Positions 8,355 to 18,076 of a DNA stretch of 64,000 nucleotides are shown piece by piece (within the stretch, counting starts at the first letter, position 1; each line of letters begins with the position of its first letter). Below the pieces are notes generated by a model. That model ran no database searches and had not been told where the DNA came from. It worked only from the letters and a program-made list of their open reading frames with translations. Both the position numbers and the translations under genes were made by a program. Source of the DNA: Marivita hallyeonensis (GTDB lineage Bacteria > Pseudomonadota > Alphaproteobacteria > Rhodobacterales > Rhodobacteraceae); NCBI RefSeq assembly GCF_900129875.1, contig NZ_FQXC01000003.1:662304-726303 (forward strand), in the 5' to 3' direction.

Positions 8355-9698
8355 TTACCGCAACTTCTCCAAGATCCGCAAAGACGCGTACCCGTCCGGC
8401 ACATCTCCGACGGACCGTTGAAACTGTCGCACCGCGTTGATCGTCAATGGCCCGATCTTGCCGTCGATCTTCTTCGTATCGAACCCCTTGGCCGTCAGAA
8501 GACGCTGCATCTCCTTGCGTTCGGCATAGCTCAACGCTCTGTCCCCGCGTGGCCAGTCGGATTGGATCGGCCCGCCTCCGGTGATGCGGTCGCTCAGATG
8601 GCCGACCCCGATCACGTAGGCATCGGCGGTGTTGTAAGTTTCGATGACGTCGAAATTCTTGAAGATCAGGAACCCGGCGCCCTGCGCCCCTGCGGGCAGC
8701 AGCACCGACGCGGAACCGTAGTCCCGCACCGGTTTCCCATCCATGCCAACCACACCGATCTGCGCCCAGTCCGACGGCATTTTCTGAATGTCCCGGTTCG
8801 CCAGTGTGTAGTCAAAGCCAGACGGCACCTGCACCTCAACGCCCCATGGCGCGCCTTTCACCCATCCGTTCTTTGCCAGATAGTTCGCGGTCGACGCCAG
8901 TGCGTCCGCCGGATCATCCGACCAGATATCCCGCTTGCCGTCCCCGGTGAAATCGACAGCCAGACGCTGGTACGAGGTCGGAATGAATTGTGTATGCCCC
9001 ATCGCCCCGGCCCAGCTTCCGGTGAAGTTCGCCAGCCGAACGTCCCCGCTCTGCAGAATGCGCAAGGCCGCGATCAACTCGCCCTCGAAAAACGCGCCAC
9101 GCCGCCCGTCATAGGCCAGCGTCGCGAGGGAACCGATCACCGAGTTCGATCCACGGAACGTCCCATACGCCGATTCAAGCCCCCAGATCGCAACGATCAC
9201 GTCCTTGTCCACGCCATACTGCGCCTCGATCCGGTCCAGGAGCGCCGCATGCGTCCTTAATGCCTCTTTCCCGTTCCGCACCCGGGCGTCCGAGGCCGCG
9301 CTGTCCAGATAATCCCAGATCGTCTTCGTGAATTCCGACTGCGTCCGGTCGCGTCGCACCACGTCTGGATCGTAGCGGGCGCTGGCCAACGCGCGGTCGA
9401 ATACGGCGGATGAAATCCCTTGCTGCAAGGCCCGAACCCTGAAACCGGCAATCCACGCCTCGAAGCCCGCCTGCGTCGCCGCAGGGACAATCGTCTCAGG
9501 CGTTGGAGAGGCCACGGGCCGCAAGGCGGGGCGCAGCGAGTTTTGCGGCGCCACAACCGACACAAGGTTCACGGAACTGCGTGAAACCTCATCCGCCGTG
9601 GCGATCCTCGGCATTGGCCTGAGCGACTGATCGACAGACCCGGCCGCCGCAACCGTCCCAATAAGTGCAAAGATGAAGGTGAGACCCTGAAACCGCAT
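8355..9698 (-). CDS. lytic murein transglycosylase (MltB/SLT_2 family) with peptidoglycan-binding domain
   Basis: Envelope enzyme of 447 residues that cleaves glycan strands with formation of 1,6-anhydroMurNAc. It has an N-terminal signal peptide (RFQGLTFIFALIGTVAAAG), a linker, and a catalytic MltB-type domain (about 78-370). The catalytic Glu is in IWGLESAYGTF, with GAMGHTQFIPTSY and DGKRDIW further on. A C-terminal PG_binding_1 domain occupies about 385-447 (LLTAKGFDTKKIDGKIG). It is transcribed alone, convergent with the rppH group, with only 24 bases between stops. Confidence 0.93.
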   Translation of the reverse strand: MRFQGLTFIFALIGTVAAAGSVDQSLRPMPRIATADEVSRSSVNLVSVVAPQNSLRPALRPVASPTPETIVPAATQAGFEAWIAGFRVRALQQGISSAVFDRALASARYDPDVVRRDRTQSEFTKTIWDYLDSAASDARVRNGKEALRTHAALLDRIEAQYGVDKDVIVAIWGLESAYGTFRGSNSVIGSLATLAYDGRRGAFFEGELIAALRILQSGDVRLANFTGSWAGAMGHTQFIPTSYQRLAVDFTGDGKRDIWSDDPADALASTANYLAKNGWVKGAPWGVEVQVPSGFDYTLANRDIQKMPSDWAQIGVVGMDGKPVRDYGSASVLLPAGAQGAGFLIFKNFDVIETYNTADAYVIGVGHLSDRITGGGPIQSDWPRGDRALSYAERKEMQRLLTAKGFDTKKIDGKIGPLTINAVRQFQRSVGDVPDGYASLRILEKLR

Positions 9699-9776
9699 GA
9701 TCCGTTTTCCCGCTGCTCGTGTCCGTTTCCCGGACTTGATGCAATCCTACCGCGATTGCCGCGATTTGCGAAGCGG

Positions 9777-10481
9777 TCAAAACGGAACCAAGCGATCCCC
9801 CGCCGCCGTCAGATTTTCGAGATACGTCTTGAGCAATGGCGCGCGCGCCGGTCGGAATGACGTCTCTGTCACGTGCAGCGCGCTCATCCGGTCCAGCCGA
9901 AACGCCCGGAAGTCATCGCGTTTGAGGCACCATGCCAGCAGACAATGCGACTGATCGAAAAGCACGATGCTCAGGGGTTGCACACTGCGTTGCGTCGGCA
10001 CCCCCTGTTTGTCCGTGTAATCAAACGTCACGACGCGCTCTTCCCAGCAAGCCTCTCGCAGGACACGCGAGTCGATTGTGGGGGCAGGTGGCGGATTGAA
10101 CCGATGTGCAACAAGCACGGAATGCCGGAGCCTGTGCGCTTGCCGCTCGGGCAACCGTGCGCGCAGTTTGACCAGCGCCGACCGCGCCGCATCCGCCAAG
10201 GCCGGATCACCGACCGCCGCAACCTCGCGCAGCCCAAGAACCAGCGCCTCAAGCTCATCATCCTTGAAGCCGAGCGGTGGAAGATGGGCGTCCTCGATCA
10301 GCGTATAGCCGAACCCCGCCTCGCCATCGATGACCGCGCCCAATTCGCGCAACGTATCGATGTCGCGATACAGCGTGCGTGCGGACACACCCGTAGCTTC
10401 GGCCAATTGTCCTGCCGTCGCCGGCGGAGGCAGGCTGCGCAGGGCTTGCATCAATTGGAACAGTCGATGGGTCCGGCTCAT
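9777..10481 (-). CDS. YafY-family WYL-domain transcriptional regulator
   Basis: DNA-binding regulator of 234 residues with an N-terminal HTH_11 domain (about 1-55; GQLAEATGVSARTLYRD, then DTLREL) and a WYL domain from about 125 onward (VTFDYTDKQG, PLSIVLFDQSHCLLAWC). The ATG at 10481 (MSRTHRLFQLMQ) is preferred over an upstream alternative because it starts the HTH. It is divergent from the GST-like gene across an 87-base gap holding a perfect inverted repeat, the likely operator. The effector is unknown. Confidence 0.88.
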   Translation of the reverse strand: MSRTHRLFQLMQALRSLPPPATAGQLAEATGVSARTLYRDIDTLRELGAVIDGEAGFGYTLIEDAHLPPLGFKDDELEALVLGLREVAAVGDPALADAARSALVKLRARLPERQAHRLRHSVLVAHRFNPPPAPTIDSRVLREACWEERVVTFDYTDKQGVPTQRSVQPLSIVLFDQSHCLLAWCLKRDDFRAFRLDRMSALHVTETSFRPARAPLLKTYLENLTAAGDRLVPF

Positions 10482-10503
10482 GATCCGATCATCTTCGCGC
10501 ATA

Positions 10504-10520
10504 CTGTCAGAAATTGACAG
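10504..10520. promoter_or_regulatory. inverted repeat, probable operator of the YafY-type regulator
   Basis: CTGTCA-GAAAT-TGACAG: 6-bp arms with a 5-base spacer, lying between the divergent regulator and GST-like gene, 49 bases before the GST start. Such TGACA/TGTCA repeats are usual beside YafY/WYL regulators; binding here is inferred. Confidence 0.6.
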
Positions 10521-10568
10521 GACGGTCTTTTAGACACGGGCTAACGAACCTGAAAGTGGAGAACCCAA

Positions 10569-11291
10569 ATGCTGACCCTCATCACCTTTCCCGAAGGCCT
10601 CGACGAACCCTGCCTCAGCCCGTTTTGCCTCAAGTCGATGATCCAGCTTGAGATGTCGGGTCAGGATTGGACCCCGGAATACACCGGCAATCCCGCCGCC
10701 GGACCACTCAACCGCTTGCCCGCGTTGCGGACGCCCGAGGGTGTCATCCCTGAATCCGCCTTCATTCAGGCCTATCTCGAGGGCAAAGGTGCAGATTTCT
10801 ACCCTGGCATGTCGGCCCGCAGGCGGGCGCAGGGACAGGCCCTGATCCGCATGATCGAAGAGCACTTGCGGCTTGGTCTGGCCCATGACCGCTGGCTCGT
10901 CGACGCCAACTGGACCCACCTGGGGCCAGTGATCTTTGCCGAGGTTCCCGCGCTGATGCGCCCCGCTGTTGCAACGCTGGCACGACGGCAGGTGCGCGCC
11001 GGGCTGCTCAGTCAGGGATGCGCACGCATGACGGAAGACCAGCGGATGGAGTGCTTTCTGCCAGATCTCGACTGCCTGACCGATCATCTGTGGGAAACAC
11101 GCTACCTGCTGGGCGATCACCCCACCGCACCCGACACAATCGCGGTTCCGGTGCTCAGCATGATTGCCGGTCTCCCAGAGGAAACCGCCTTACGTCGGGC
11201 CGTGCGCGAAAATCCGACGCTGATGGCCTATATCGAACGTGGACGCGCCGCGCTGTATCCCGAGCCTAGCTGCTACGCCGTCGCCGCGTGA
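10569..11291 (+). CDS. glutathione S-transferase family protein
   Basis: Cytoplasmic protein of 240 residues with a thioredoxin-like N-terminal domain (SPFCLKSMIQLEMSG; NRLPALRTPEG, with the cis-Pro region; IPESAFIQAYLE) and a helical C-terminal domain. This matches the GST fold, closest to the metaxin-like/GST_N branch. It is preceded by AGTGGAGAACCC. It is transcribed divergently from the YafY-type regulator, which probably controls it. Its last 26 bases overlap the 3' end of rnr on the other strand. The substrate is unknown; detoxification is only inferred. Confidence 0.85.
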   Translation: MLTLITFPEGLDEPCLSPFCLKSMIQLEMSGQDWTPEYTGNPAAGPLNRLPALRTPEGVIPESAFIQAYLEGKGADFYPGMSARRRAQGQALIRMIEEHLRLGLAHDRWLVDANWTHLGPVIFAEVPALMRPAVATLARRQVRAGLLSQGCARMTEDQRMECFLPDLDCLTDHLWETRYLLGDHPTAPDTIAVPVLSMIAGLPEETALRRAVRENPTLMAYIERGRAALYPEPSCYAVAA

Positions 11292-13554
11292 CCTTGCGCT
11301 TGGTCTTGGCGTCTTTCTTCTTCGCCTTGGCCGCTTTGCGTTTCGGACCACCTTTTCCCGTGGGGCGCGAGTTGCGCCCCATGCGGCCCTTACCGGAACC
11401 GCCGGGCAGTTTCGCATCCTCAAGCGTCAAAAGCTCCAACCCAATGCCGCCTGTGACCGGCGCCGCATCAATCAGCTTCACCGTCACCCGCTGACCCAGC
11501 GTGATGAGCGTGCCCGTATCGGCCCCCATCAGCGTCGCCGCGTCTTTGTCGAAATGGAAGTATTCGTTGCCCAGCGACCGGATCGGGATCAGCCCGTCCG
11601 CGCCGGTCTCATCCAGCTTCACAAACACCCCAAACCGCGCAATCCCGCTGATCCGCCCGGTGAACTCCGCCCCGATTCGGTCCGACAGATAGGCGGCCAG
11701 ATAGCGGTCGGTCGTGTCCCGTTCCGCCATCATCGACCGGCGCTCGGTGTCGCTGATATGCTGGGCAGTGTTCTCAAGCCGCTCGATATCTTCGGGCGAC
11801 AGCCCGTCATCGCCCCAACAGTAGGCCTTGATCAGCGCGCGGTGCACAATCAGGTCGGAGTACCGCCGGATCGGTGATGTGAAATGCGCGTAACTGCGCA
11901 ATGCCAGTCCGAAATGCCCGAAATTCTCGGGATTGTAATAGGCCTGCGTCATCGACCGCAGCGTCGCGAGGTTGATGAGTTCCGCATCATCAGACCCGGC
12001 CGCGTCGTCGAGCAGCCGGTTCAGATGTGAGGTCTTCAGAACCTGCCCCTTCGCCAGCGTGAACCCCGCCGCATCCGCCGTCTCGCGCAAATTGTCGAGC
12101 TTTTCGGGCGGCGGTTCCTCATGCACCCGGAAAAGAAGCGGCATGCGCTTGGATATCAGCGTCTCGGCCGCAGCCACATTGGCCAGCACCATGAACTCCT
12201 CGATGAGTTTATGTGCATCCAGCCGGTCCGCGAAATTCACCGACGTGACATGACCATCTTCGCCCAGAACGATTTTACGCTCCGGCAGGTCAAGGTTCAG
12301 CGGCTGCCGCGCGGCGCGTGCTTTGGTGAGCGCTTCGTAAGCCGCATAGAGAGGTCGGATCACGTCGTCCATCAAGGGCGCGATCTTGTCATTCGGCGCG
12401 CCATCCATGCCATCCTGCACTTCGCGGTAATTGAGCGATGCTGGCGACCGCATGAGCCCCCGGACGAACCGGTGGCTCAGCTTTTGACCTTTCGCGTCGA
12501 TCTGCATCCGCACCGCGATACAGGCACGCGGCACACCTTCGTGCAGCGAACACAGGTCACCCGACAACCGGTCCGGCAGCATCGGCACCACGCGGTCGGG
12601 GAAGTAGCTCGAATTCCCCCGCTTGCGCGCCTCGGTATCCAGTGCAGATCCCGGCGTCACGTAATGCGCCACATCCGCAATCGCGACCCAGATGACATGG
12701 CCACCTTCGTTCTTCGGATCATCGTCGGCATGGGCGTAACAGGCGTCGTCATGGTCGCGCGCGTCGGCCGGGTCGATGGTGATCAGCGGCATTTCCCGCA
12801 GATCTTCCCGACCCTTCAGTCCCGCCGGTTTCATGGCGTCCGCTTCCGCAATCACCGCATCGGGAAAGCTGTCGGGGATGCCGTGCTGATGGATCGCAAT
12901 CAGCGACACCGCCCGTGGTGCCGACGGATCGCCCAGCCGTTCGGTGATCCGCGCGCGGGGCAGGCCCAGACGGCCCGCCGGTCCGATCTGCTCAGCTTCG
13001 ACAAGTTCCCCGTCTTTCGCACCGCCAATGGCGTCGGCCGTGACCTGCCATTCCTTGTCCGATCCCTTGTCGATGGACTTGATGCGCCCGCCGTCCGAGC
13101 TTTTCTTGAAGATGCCGACCACCTTGCGCGGGTTGAATCCGATCCGCCGGATCAGGCGGGCCTCGTAATTGTGGTCCTCAGCATGCACCACCTGCAACCG
13201 CGCAAGGATACGGTCGCCTTCCCCCAGCGCCGGATCGCTGGCGCGCGGGATGATCAGGACGATGGGCTCCACGCCCTCGCCATGCCATTCCAGCGGGCGC
13301 GCGAAAAGATCGCCGTCAATCGTTGGTGCCTTGACCTGCAACACACTCACCGGCGGGAGGCGATCCGGGTCGCGATAGGTTTTATTGCGCTTCTCAAGAT
13401 GCCCTTCGTGCTCCAGCTCTTTCAAAAGCCGTTTCAGATCGATCCGGGCAGCGCCCTTGATGCCAAAGGCCTTGGCGATGTCGCGTTTTGCGGTGAGGGT
13501 CGGGTTGGCGGAAATCCAGTCGAGGATATCGGCCTTGGTCGGCAGTTTGCTCAT
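11266..13554 (-). CDS. rnr: ribonuclease R
   Basis: Processive 3'-5' exoribonuclease that degrades structured RNA. Length is 762 residues. Order of domains: N-terminal winged helix (TKADILDWISANP, about 1-65), cold-shock/OB domains, RNB catalytic domain with the metal-binding Asp cluster (ITIDPADARDHDDACYA, about residues 258-274), then an S1 domain (TGRISGIARFGVFVKLDETG, about 635-700). The tail is very rich in Lys/Arg (last 50 residues), as is usual for RNase R. The 3' end overlaps the convergent GST gene by 26 bases. Confidence 0.96.
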   Translation of the reverse strand: MSKLPTKADILDWISANPTLTAKRDIAKAFGIKGAARIDLKRLLKELEHEGHLEKRNKTYRDPDRLPPVSVLQVKAPTIDGDLFARPLEWHGEGVEPIVLIIPRASDPALGEGDRILARLQVVHAEDHNYEARLIRRIGFNPRKVVGIFKKSSDGGRIKSIDKGSDKEWQVTADAIGGAKDGELVEAEQIGPAGRLGLPRARITERLGDPSAPRAVSLIAIHQHGIPDSFPDAVIAEADAMKPAGLKGREDLREMPLITIDPADARDHDDACYAHADDDPKNEGGHVIWVAIADVAHYVTPGSALDTEARKRGNSSYFPDRVVPMLPDRLSGDLCSLHEGVPRACIAVRMQIDAKGQKLSHRFVRGLMRSPASLNYREVQDGMDGAPNDKIAPLMDDVIRPLYAAYEALTKARAARQPLNLDLPERKIVLGEDGHVTSVNFADRLDAHKLIEEFMVLANVAAAETLISKRMPLLFRVHEEPPPEKLDNLRETADAAGFTLAKGQVLKTSHLNRLLDDAAGSDDAELINLATLRSMTQAYYNPENFGHFGLALRSYAHFTSPIRRYSDLIVHRALIKAYCWGDDGLSPEDIERLENTAQHISDTERRSMMAERDTTDRYLAAYLSDRIGAEFTGRISGIARFGVFVKLDETGADGLIPIRSLGNEYFHFDKDAATLMGADTGTLITLGQRVTVKLIDAAPVTGGIGLELLTLEDAKLPGGSGKGRMGRNSRPTGKGGPKRKAAKAKKKDAKTKRKVTRRRRSS

Positions 13555-13578
13555 GGGTCTGAGGTAGCACGCGCACTC

Positions 13579-14007
13579 TCAGGTGTCGAAGCGCAATTCC
13601 ATCATCTGGTGATCGATCCCGGCATCATCGAAAACCTCGCCATAGGCGGTAAAGCCAAACCTTTCGTAAAAGCCCAGGGCGTCTGTGCGAGCGCCCAATA
13701 CCGCGCGTGTCACACCTTGTGTGTCCTTCAGGATATCCAATGCCTCCCGGATCAAAGCGGCCCCAAGACCAGTGCCGCGCGCCGGTTTCAAGACGCAAAC
13801 CCGCCCGATCTTGCCAGTGCCGTCCATGACCACGATCCGCGCCGTACCAGTCGGCACGCCATCCACCCGCGCCAAGAGATGGATCGCGGTCGCGTCAAAC
13901 TCATCCTGTTCCAGTTCAAGAGGCACGTTCTGCTCTTCGACAAACACCGTGTGCCGCAGAGCAAGACAGTCTGTCAGGTCGTCAACCTGCGTGATCTCAA
14001 CCGTCAT
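13579..14007 (-). CDS. GNAT family N-acetyltransferase
   Basis: Small acetyltransferase (142 residues) of the ElaA/YjcF type, with the acetyl-CoA binding segment around residues 73-92 ([16 protein letters not shown]) followed by LIREAL. FYERFGF near residue 113 is typical for GNAT strand 5. The ATG overlaps the dapE stop by four bases, so it is co-translated with dapE; the next gene is rnr. The acceptor substrate is unknown. Confidence 0.88.
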   Translation of the reverse strand: MTVEITQVDDLTDCLALRHTVFVEEQNVPLELEQDEFDATAIHLLARVDGVPTGTARIVVMDGTGKIGRVCVLKPARGTGLGAALIREALDILKDTQGVTRAVLGARTDALGFYERFGFTAYGEVFDDAGIDHQMMELRFDT

Positions 14008-15152
14008 TCCGCGAAGTAGTCCTGCAGAATCCGCGTGTAGATGCGCTTCAACTCAATAATCTGCGCCACCTCGACCCGTTCGTCGACCGCGTGCATCGTC
14101 TTGCCCACTAGCCCGAATTCCACCACCGGACAGTGGTCTTTCACAAACCGCGCGTCCGACGTGCCGCCGGTTGTCGACAGCTCTGGCGTGACCCCGGTCT
14201 CCGCTTCGACCGCCTTCGCCACCAGATCCGACAACGGCCCGGGCGGCGTGATGAAGCTCTCACCCGAGATCTTCACCTTCACGTCTGTCTTCGTGCCAAA
14301 GGTCTCATCCACCTTCGCGGCCTCGGCGCGCAGCCAATCGGTCAACTGCGCCCCGGTATGGGTGTCGTTGAACCGGATGTTCACGCAGGCGCGTGTCTCT
14401 GCCGGTACGACATTTGTGGCCGGATTGCCGGTGTCAATGGTCAGAACGGCCAGAGTTGACGGATCGAAATGCGCGGTCCCCTGGTCCAGTTCATGCGACG
14501 ACAGCACATCCATCAGACGCGCCATCGCAGGCATCGGATTGAGCGCGCGGTGAAGATAGGCGGAATGGCCCTGCTTGCCGGTGATCCTGAACCACGCGGT
14601 CAGCGACCCGCGCCGCCCGATCTTCATCATCTCGCCCATGTGGTTTGGGCTGGTCGGCTCTCCGACAATGCAGACCGACATCCGCTCGCCCTCGGTTTCC
14701 ATCCAGTCGAGAAGCGCCACCGTCCCGTCCAGCGCATCCGCCTCTTCATCGCCTGTGATGGTCAGGATCACGGCCCCATCGGGCGGAGAGTTGCGAACAA
14801 AATCCACCGCCGCTGCGGCAAACGCCGCGACCCCCGATTTCATGTCAGTGGACCCGCGGCCGTAAAGCATCCCGTCTCTGATCTCGGCCCCGAAGGGTGG
14901 CATGGTCCAGTCGTCCGGATTGCCGATGGGCACGACATCCGTGTGCCCGTTGAAGCCGAACGTCTTGGCGTGGCCCTTGTCGCCCCAGCGCGCGAACAGA
15001 TTGGATATCCCGCCCCGATCCACGCGGGTGCAGGAAAACCCCGCACCTTCCAGAAGCTCTTGCAGAAGCACAAGCGCGCCACCTTCTTCCGGTGTCACGG
15101 AAGGACAGCGCACAAGCGCGGTGGTGAGATCAACGGGATCGGTGTCAAACAT
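14004..15152 (-). CDS. dapE: succinyl-diaminopimelate desuccinylase
   Basis: Zinc peptidase-family (M20) enzyme of 382 residues that hydrolyses N-succinyl-LL-diaminopimelate in lysine/meso-DAP synthesis. Visible landmarks: [12 protein letters not shown] (metal-binding His/Asp), [17 protein letters not shown] (catalytic Glu), [10 protein letters not shown], and the C-terminal [12 protein letters not shown] and [10 protein letters not shown] motifs. Its partner in the same succinylase branch, dapD, is 3.8 kb away on the same strand, separated by two Hint genes on the other strand. It overlaps the GNAT gene by four bases. Confidence 0.96.
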   Translation of the reverse strand: MFDTDPVDLTTALVRCPSVTPEEGGALVLLQELLEGAGFSCTRVDRGGISNLFARWGDKGHAKTFGFNGHTDVVPIGNPDDWTMPPFGAEIRDGMLYGRGSTDMKSGVAAFAAAAVDFVRNSPPDGAVILTITGDEEADALDGTVALLDWMETEGERMSVCIVGEPTSPNHMGEMMKIGRRGSLTAWFRITGKQGHSAYLHRALNPMPAMARLMDVLSSHELDQGTAHFDPSTLAVLTIDTGNPATNVVPAETRACVNIRFNDTHTGAQLTDWLRAEAAKVDETFGTKTDVKVKISGESFITPPGPLSDLVAKAVEAETGVTPELSTTGGTSDARFVKDHCPVVEFGLVGKTMHAVDERVEVAQIIELKRIYTRILQDYFAE

Positions 15153-15428
15153 GTCAAAACCTTCGGAATGCGAGTCGCAGCATGGCTATCGTTCTGCGCG
15201 GTCAGAGGCAAATGTGACGAAAAGGACTCAAGGTATGCGTGCCTCGCCCCGACGGACCACGCGTTTAAGATGACGGCCTCCAAAAGCTGTGTTACCAAAT
15301 CACTAATAATAAAAATTCGTCTTGAGGCAGGCGAGTACCCCAACATGCGTGCGACACGGTGAAAACACCGGTGGCACCGTTGTTTGACGAGTTGTGGGCC
15401 GTTTGCCTTGGCAAGACACGAGGCAGGC
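15153..15428. other. 276-base divergent intergenic region between dapE and the Hint operon
   Basis: This gap must hold the promoters of dapE (minus) and of the Hint operon (plus). It contains AT-richer sequence at 15295-15325 (a run of AATAATAAAAATT) that could be promoter DNA for the plus strand, and a short ACGGTG/CACCGT repeat near 15356-15384. No open frame with a ribosome binding site is convincing. Confidence 0.4.
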
Positions 15429-17000
15429 ATGGCAACCGGAGCAGAGTTGACATACACCACCAATGCAAGCGCCACGGCTATGGCCGAGGCGATCTTTGGT
15501 GATGGCGTCACAGTGGTGAACGCCAGCTATACCGGCGACAACCGGTCCTCCGCGATCTACGAGAACGGCGATGCGCTCGCCCCCGGTGTGACACCCGGCG
15601 ACACCGGTGTGATCCTGTCCACAGGCCGCGCAACGCGCTTCACGCAATCCGGAGGCGATCCGAACCGCAGCGCGTCGACGACCTCTGGATCGAACGGCCC
15701 GAACAACAACGCAGACTTCAACGCAGCCGCTGGCGCCAGCACATTCGATGCGTCGTTCCTCGACGTTGACTTCATCCCAGACGCCGACACCATGACGATG
15801 CGGTTCGTCTTCTCTTCCGAGGAATATCCGGAATTCACCAACTCCGTGTACCAGGATTTCGTCGGCGTCTGGGTCAACGGCCAGCAGGTCAATATCTTGC
15901 CCGGCAACGGGGACATCGACCCGGCGAACCTCAACGATACACAGAATTCCAACCTGTTCATCGACAATATGGGCGATGACTACAACACCGAGATGGACGG
16001 CTTCACCGTCACTCTCACGCTGACGATGAACGTCATTCCGGACCAGGTGAATTCGATCCGCATCGGCATCGCGGATGTGGTCGACTCCAGTTACGACTCC
16101 AATCTCCTGATCGCCGGGGACTCGATCCAGACCACGCTGGTCGCTCAGGCCGACACGGTCTCTCTGTTCACGAACACCACCAAAACCCTCGACGTCCTGG
16201 CCAACGACATCAACAACACCGCCGGGTCGCTGGTCATCACCCATATCAACGGCATTGCCGTTACCGCCGGGGACAGCGTCACCCTGAACACCGGGCAGAC
16301 CGTCACGCTCAACGCCGACGGCACCTTGTCTGTGACGTCCGACGGCGACTTCGAAACCGTCAATTTCACTTACGAAGTCGAAAGCTCCAGCGGAGGCGTG
16401 GATGTCGGCTTTGTCACCATCGCCACCGTGCCCTGCTTCGTCGCGGGCACGCGCATCCAATGTGAACACGGCCATGTCCGGGTTGAAGACCTGCGTCCCG
16501 GCGACATGGTCTGGACGATGGACCGTGGCCTGCAACCGCTGAGATGGATCGGGCAACGCACCGTCGCCGCGCTCGGGTCCTTTGCGCCAGTACAGGTCAA
16601 GGCCGGCACCTTCGGTGATCACACCAGCCTGCAATTGTCACCCCAACATCGCATTCTTCTGCGGGACCCGGTCGCCGATCTCGTGTTCGGCACACCAGAA
16701 GTTCTGGTGGCCGCCAAACATCTCGTAAACGGGACGTCCGTCCTGTTGAAAGAAGGCGGCAGCGTCACCTACGTGCACCTGCTGTTCGACCAGCACGAGA
16801 TCGTCATGGCCAACGGCCTGGCGACCGAAAGTTTCCTGCCCGGCCCGCAAACCGTTGACGTGTTCGAAGACGACACCGCCGCAGAGATCGCCCAACTCTT
16901 CCCGGACCTCGATCTTGAAACCGGCGAGGGCTATGGCGACGCGGCGCGCCAGATCCTCAAGAAACATGAAGTCAAACTCCTGCTCGGAGCAGCGGCATGA
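15429..17000 (+). CDS. choice-of-anchor L and Hint domain-containing protein
   Basis: Probably exported protein of 523 residues without a classical signal peptide. The N-terminal half (about 1-230) resembles the choice-of-anchor L domain of surface proteins (FVFSSEEYPEFTNSVYQDF, GVWVNGQQVN). A short cadherin/Ig-like tail follows (about 240-330; LDVLANDINN). A Hint (hedgehog/intein) domain starts at Cys336 (CFVAGTRIQCEHG, VEDLRPGDMVWTMD, LSPQHRILL). The ATG at 15429 follows a GAGGCAGG ribosome site. The stop overlaps the ATG of the second Hint gene. Acidic, Asp/Asn-rich composition suggests calcium binding and type I secretion; this is inferred. Confidence 0.85.
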   Translation: MATGAELTYTTNASATAMAEAIFGDGVTVVNASYTGDNRSSAIYENGDALAPGVTPGDTGVILSTGRATRFTQSGGDPNRSASTTSGSNGPNNNADFNAAAGASTFDASFLDVDFIPDADTMTMRFVFSSEEYPEFTNSVYQDFVGVWVNGQQVNILPGNGDIDPANLNDTQNSNLFIDNMGDDYNTEMDGFTVTLTLTMNVIPDQVNSIRIGIADVVDSSYDSNLLIAGDSIQTTLVAQADTVSLFTNTTKTLDVLANDINNTAGSLVITHINGIAVTAGDSVTLNTGQTVTLNADGTLSVTSDGDFETVNFTYEVESSSGGVDVGFVTIATVPCFVAGTRIQCEHGHVRVEDLRPGDMVWTMDRGLQPLRWIGQRTVAALGSFAPVQVKAGTFGDHTSLQLSPQHRILLRDPVADLVFGTPEVLVAAKHLVNGTSVLLKEGGSVTYVHLLFDQHEIVMANGLATESFLPGPQTVDVFEDDTAAEIAQLFPDLDLETGEGYGDAARQILKKHEVKLLLGAAA

Positions 17001-18076
17001 GTTGGTTCGCGCTGCTCGATGGCCGCGCCCACGACTCCTGGCTGCGCGAGGATGTTGAGGATATCCTGTCCAGCCGTCCCCGCGCCTGTGTGCCGAAAGG
17101 CTCCATCCTGCTCGAGACGCATCTATCCCCCGATGCCCGTCCGCAGACCCTGCTGTCCTTCAGGCGCGGCGGCACAAGCACGGCCACCCTGTCGCTCATG
17201 TCGACCCCGCATGGCAGCGTCGTTCTCGTCATGGCTCGTGACAATGACGTCGTGCACGAAGTGGTGGAGCGCGGACGTGAAGCCAGAACCGATACGCTTC
17301 AAGTCACGATCAGCTGGGACCTCGCGCGCGGCATGGGCCGCTTCGTCGTCGCGCGTCCCGAATCCGAGCACATCATCATCCGGCACTTCGCGATGACCAA
17401 CGCGCCGCTGCTGACCGACCTCTGTGCCATCGCGCGTCCACAGGGCCTGACAGAGGTCGACCCGGATGTCGTGTTCGTTGCCCTGTCGACGGAGATCGAG
17501 CCCGTCGGACCGATGCCAACCCTGTCGCCCTCGGTGCCCGTGGAAACCGCGCAGGGGCTGAAGATGGCCACCCAACTACGGCAGGGCGACGTGGTCCGGG
17601 CCGCCAGCGGCGCGCTCGTGCCGGTTCTGAACGTTGTGCGTCGGACGGTGCCAAGCCTCGGCTCTTTCCGCCCGGTCCGGGTGCGTGCGCCCTATTTCGG
17701 TCTGACCCAGGACGTGGTCGTGTCCCTGCACCAACGTCTGTTGGTCAGCGGTCCCGAAGTCGAATACCTGTTCGGGCGCGAAAACGTGCTAATCCCCGCC
17801 TCGACGCTGGTGAACGGGTACGCGGGCCATGTTGAACCGGCCCCGCGCTTTGTCACCTATCATCAGCTGCTGCTCCCGCATCATGACGCGGTGCGTATCC
17901 CGGATGCCGCGCTGGAGACGCTGTATCTTGGTCGCATGCGCCGTGACAAAATCCGGCTCGGCGCGTCGCTTCTCGCCGACATCCCGCGAAACCTGCTGCC
18001 GGAACACCACCGCGCCGGATATCAGGTCCTGCGCGCGTTCGAGGCCATTTCCCTCGCCGAAGCGCGTGCCGCCTAG
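16997..18076 (+). CDS. Hint-like domain protein lacking the nucleophilic Cys
   Basis: Protein of 359 residues. Its first half is of unknown type (RGGTSTATLSLM, VISWDLARGMGRF-like segments). Its C-terminal half (about 170-330) follows the Hint pattern of the upstream protein: LRQGDVVRAASG, SLGSFRPVRVRAPYFG, SLHQRLLVSGPEVEYLFG, FVTYHQLLLPHHDAV. The residue where a Hint domain normally begins with Cys is Val in PSVPVETAQG, and no Cys lies nearby, so self-cleavage is unlikely. It overlaps the upstream gene by four bases (ATGA). A role as partner, chaperone or inactive homologue of the first protein is inference. Confidence 0.8.
   Translation: MSWFALLDGRAHDSWLREDVEDILSSRPRACVPKGSILLETHLSPDARPQTLLSFRRGGTSTATLSLMSTPHGSVVLVMARDNDVVHEVVERGREARTDTLQVTISWDLARGMGRFVVARPESEHIIIRHFAMTNAPLLTDLCAIARPQGLTEVDPDVVFVALSTEIEPVGPMPTLSPSVPVETAQGLKMATQLRQGDVVRAASGALVPVLNVVRRTVPSLGSFRPVRVRAPYFGLTQDVVVSLHQRLLVSGPEVEYLFGRENVLIPASTLVNGYAGHVEPAPRFVTYHQLLLPHHDAVRIPDAALETLYLGRMRRDKIRLGASLLADIPRNLLPEHHRAGYQVLRAFEAISLAEARAA

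Noticed and set aside
12121..14019. 632-codon plus-strand ORF opposite rnr
   Set aside because: Antisense to RNase R and the GNAT gene; its translation has no recognisable domain.
15303..16634. 443-codon minus-strand ORF opposite the first Hint gene
   Set aside because: Antisense shadow; the plus strand has Hint and anchor domain motifs and a ribosome site.
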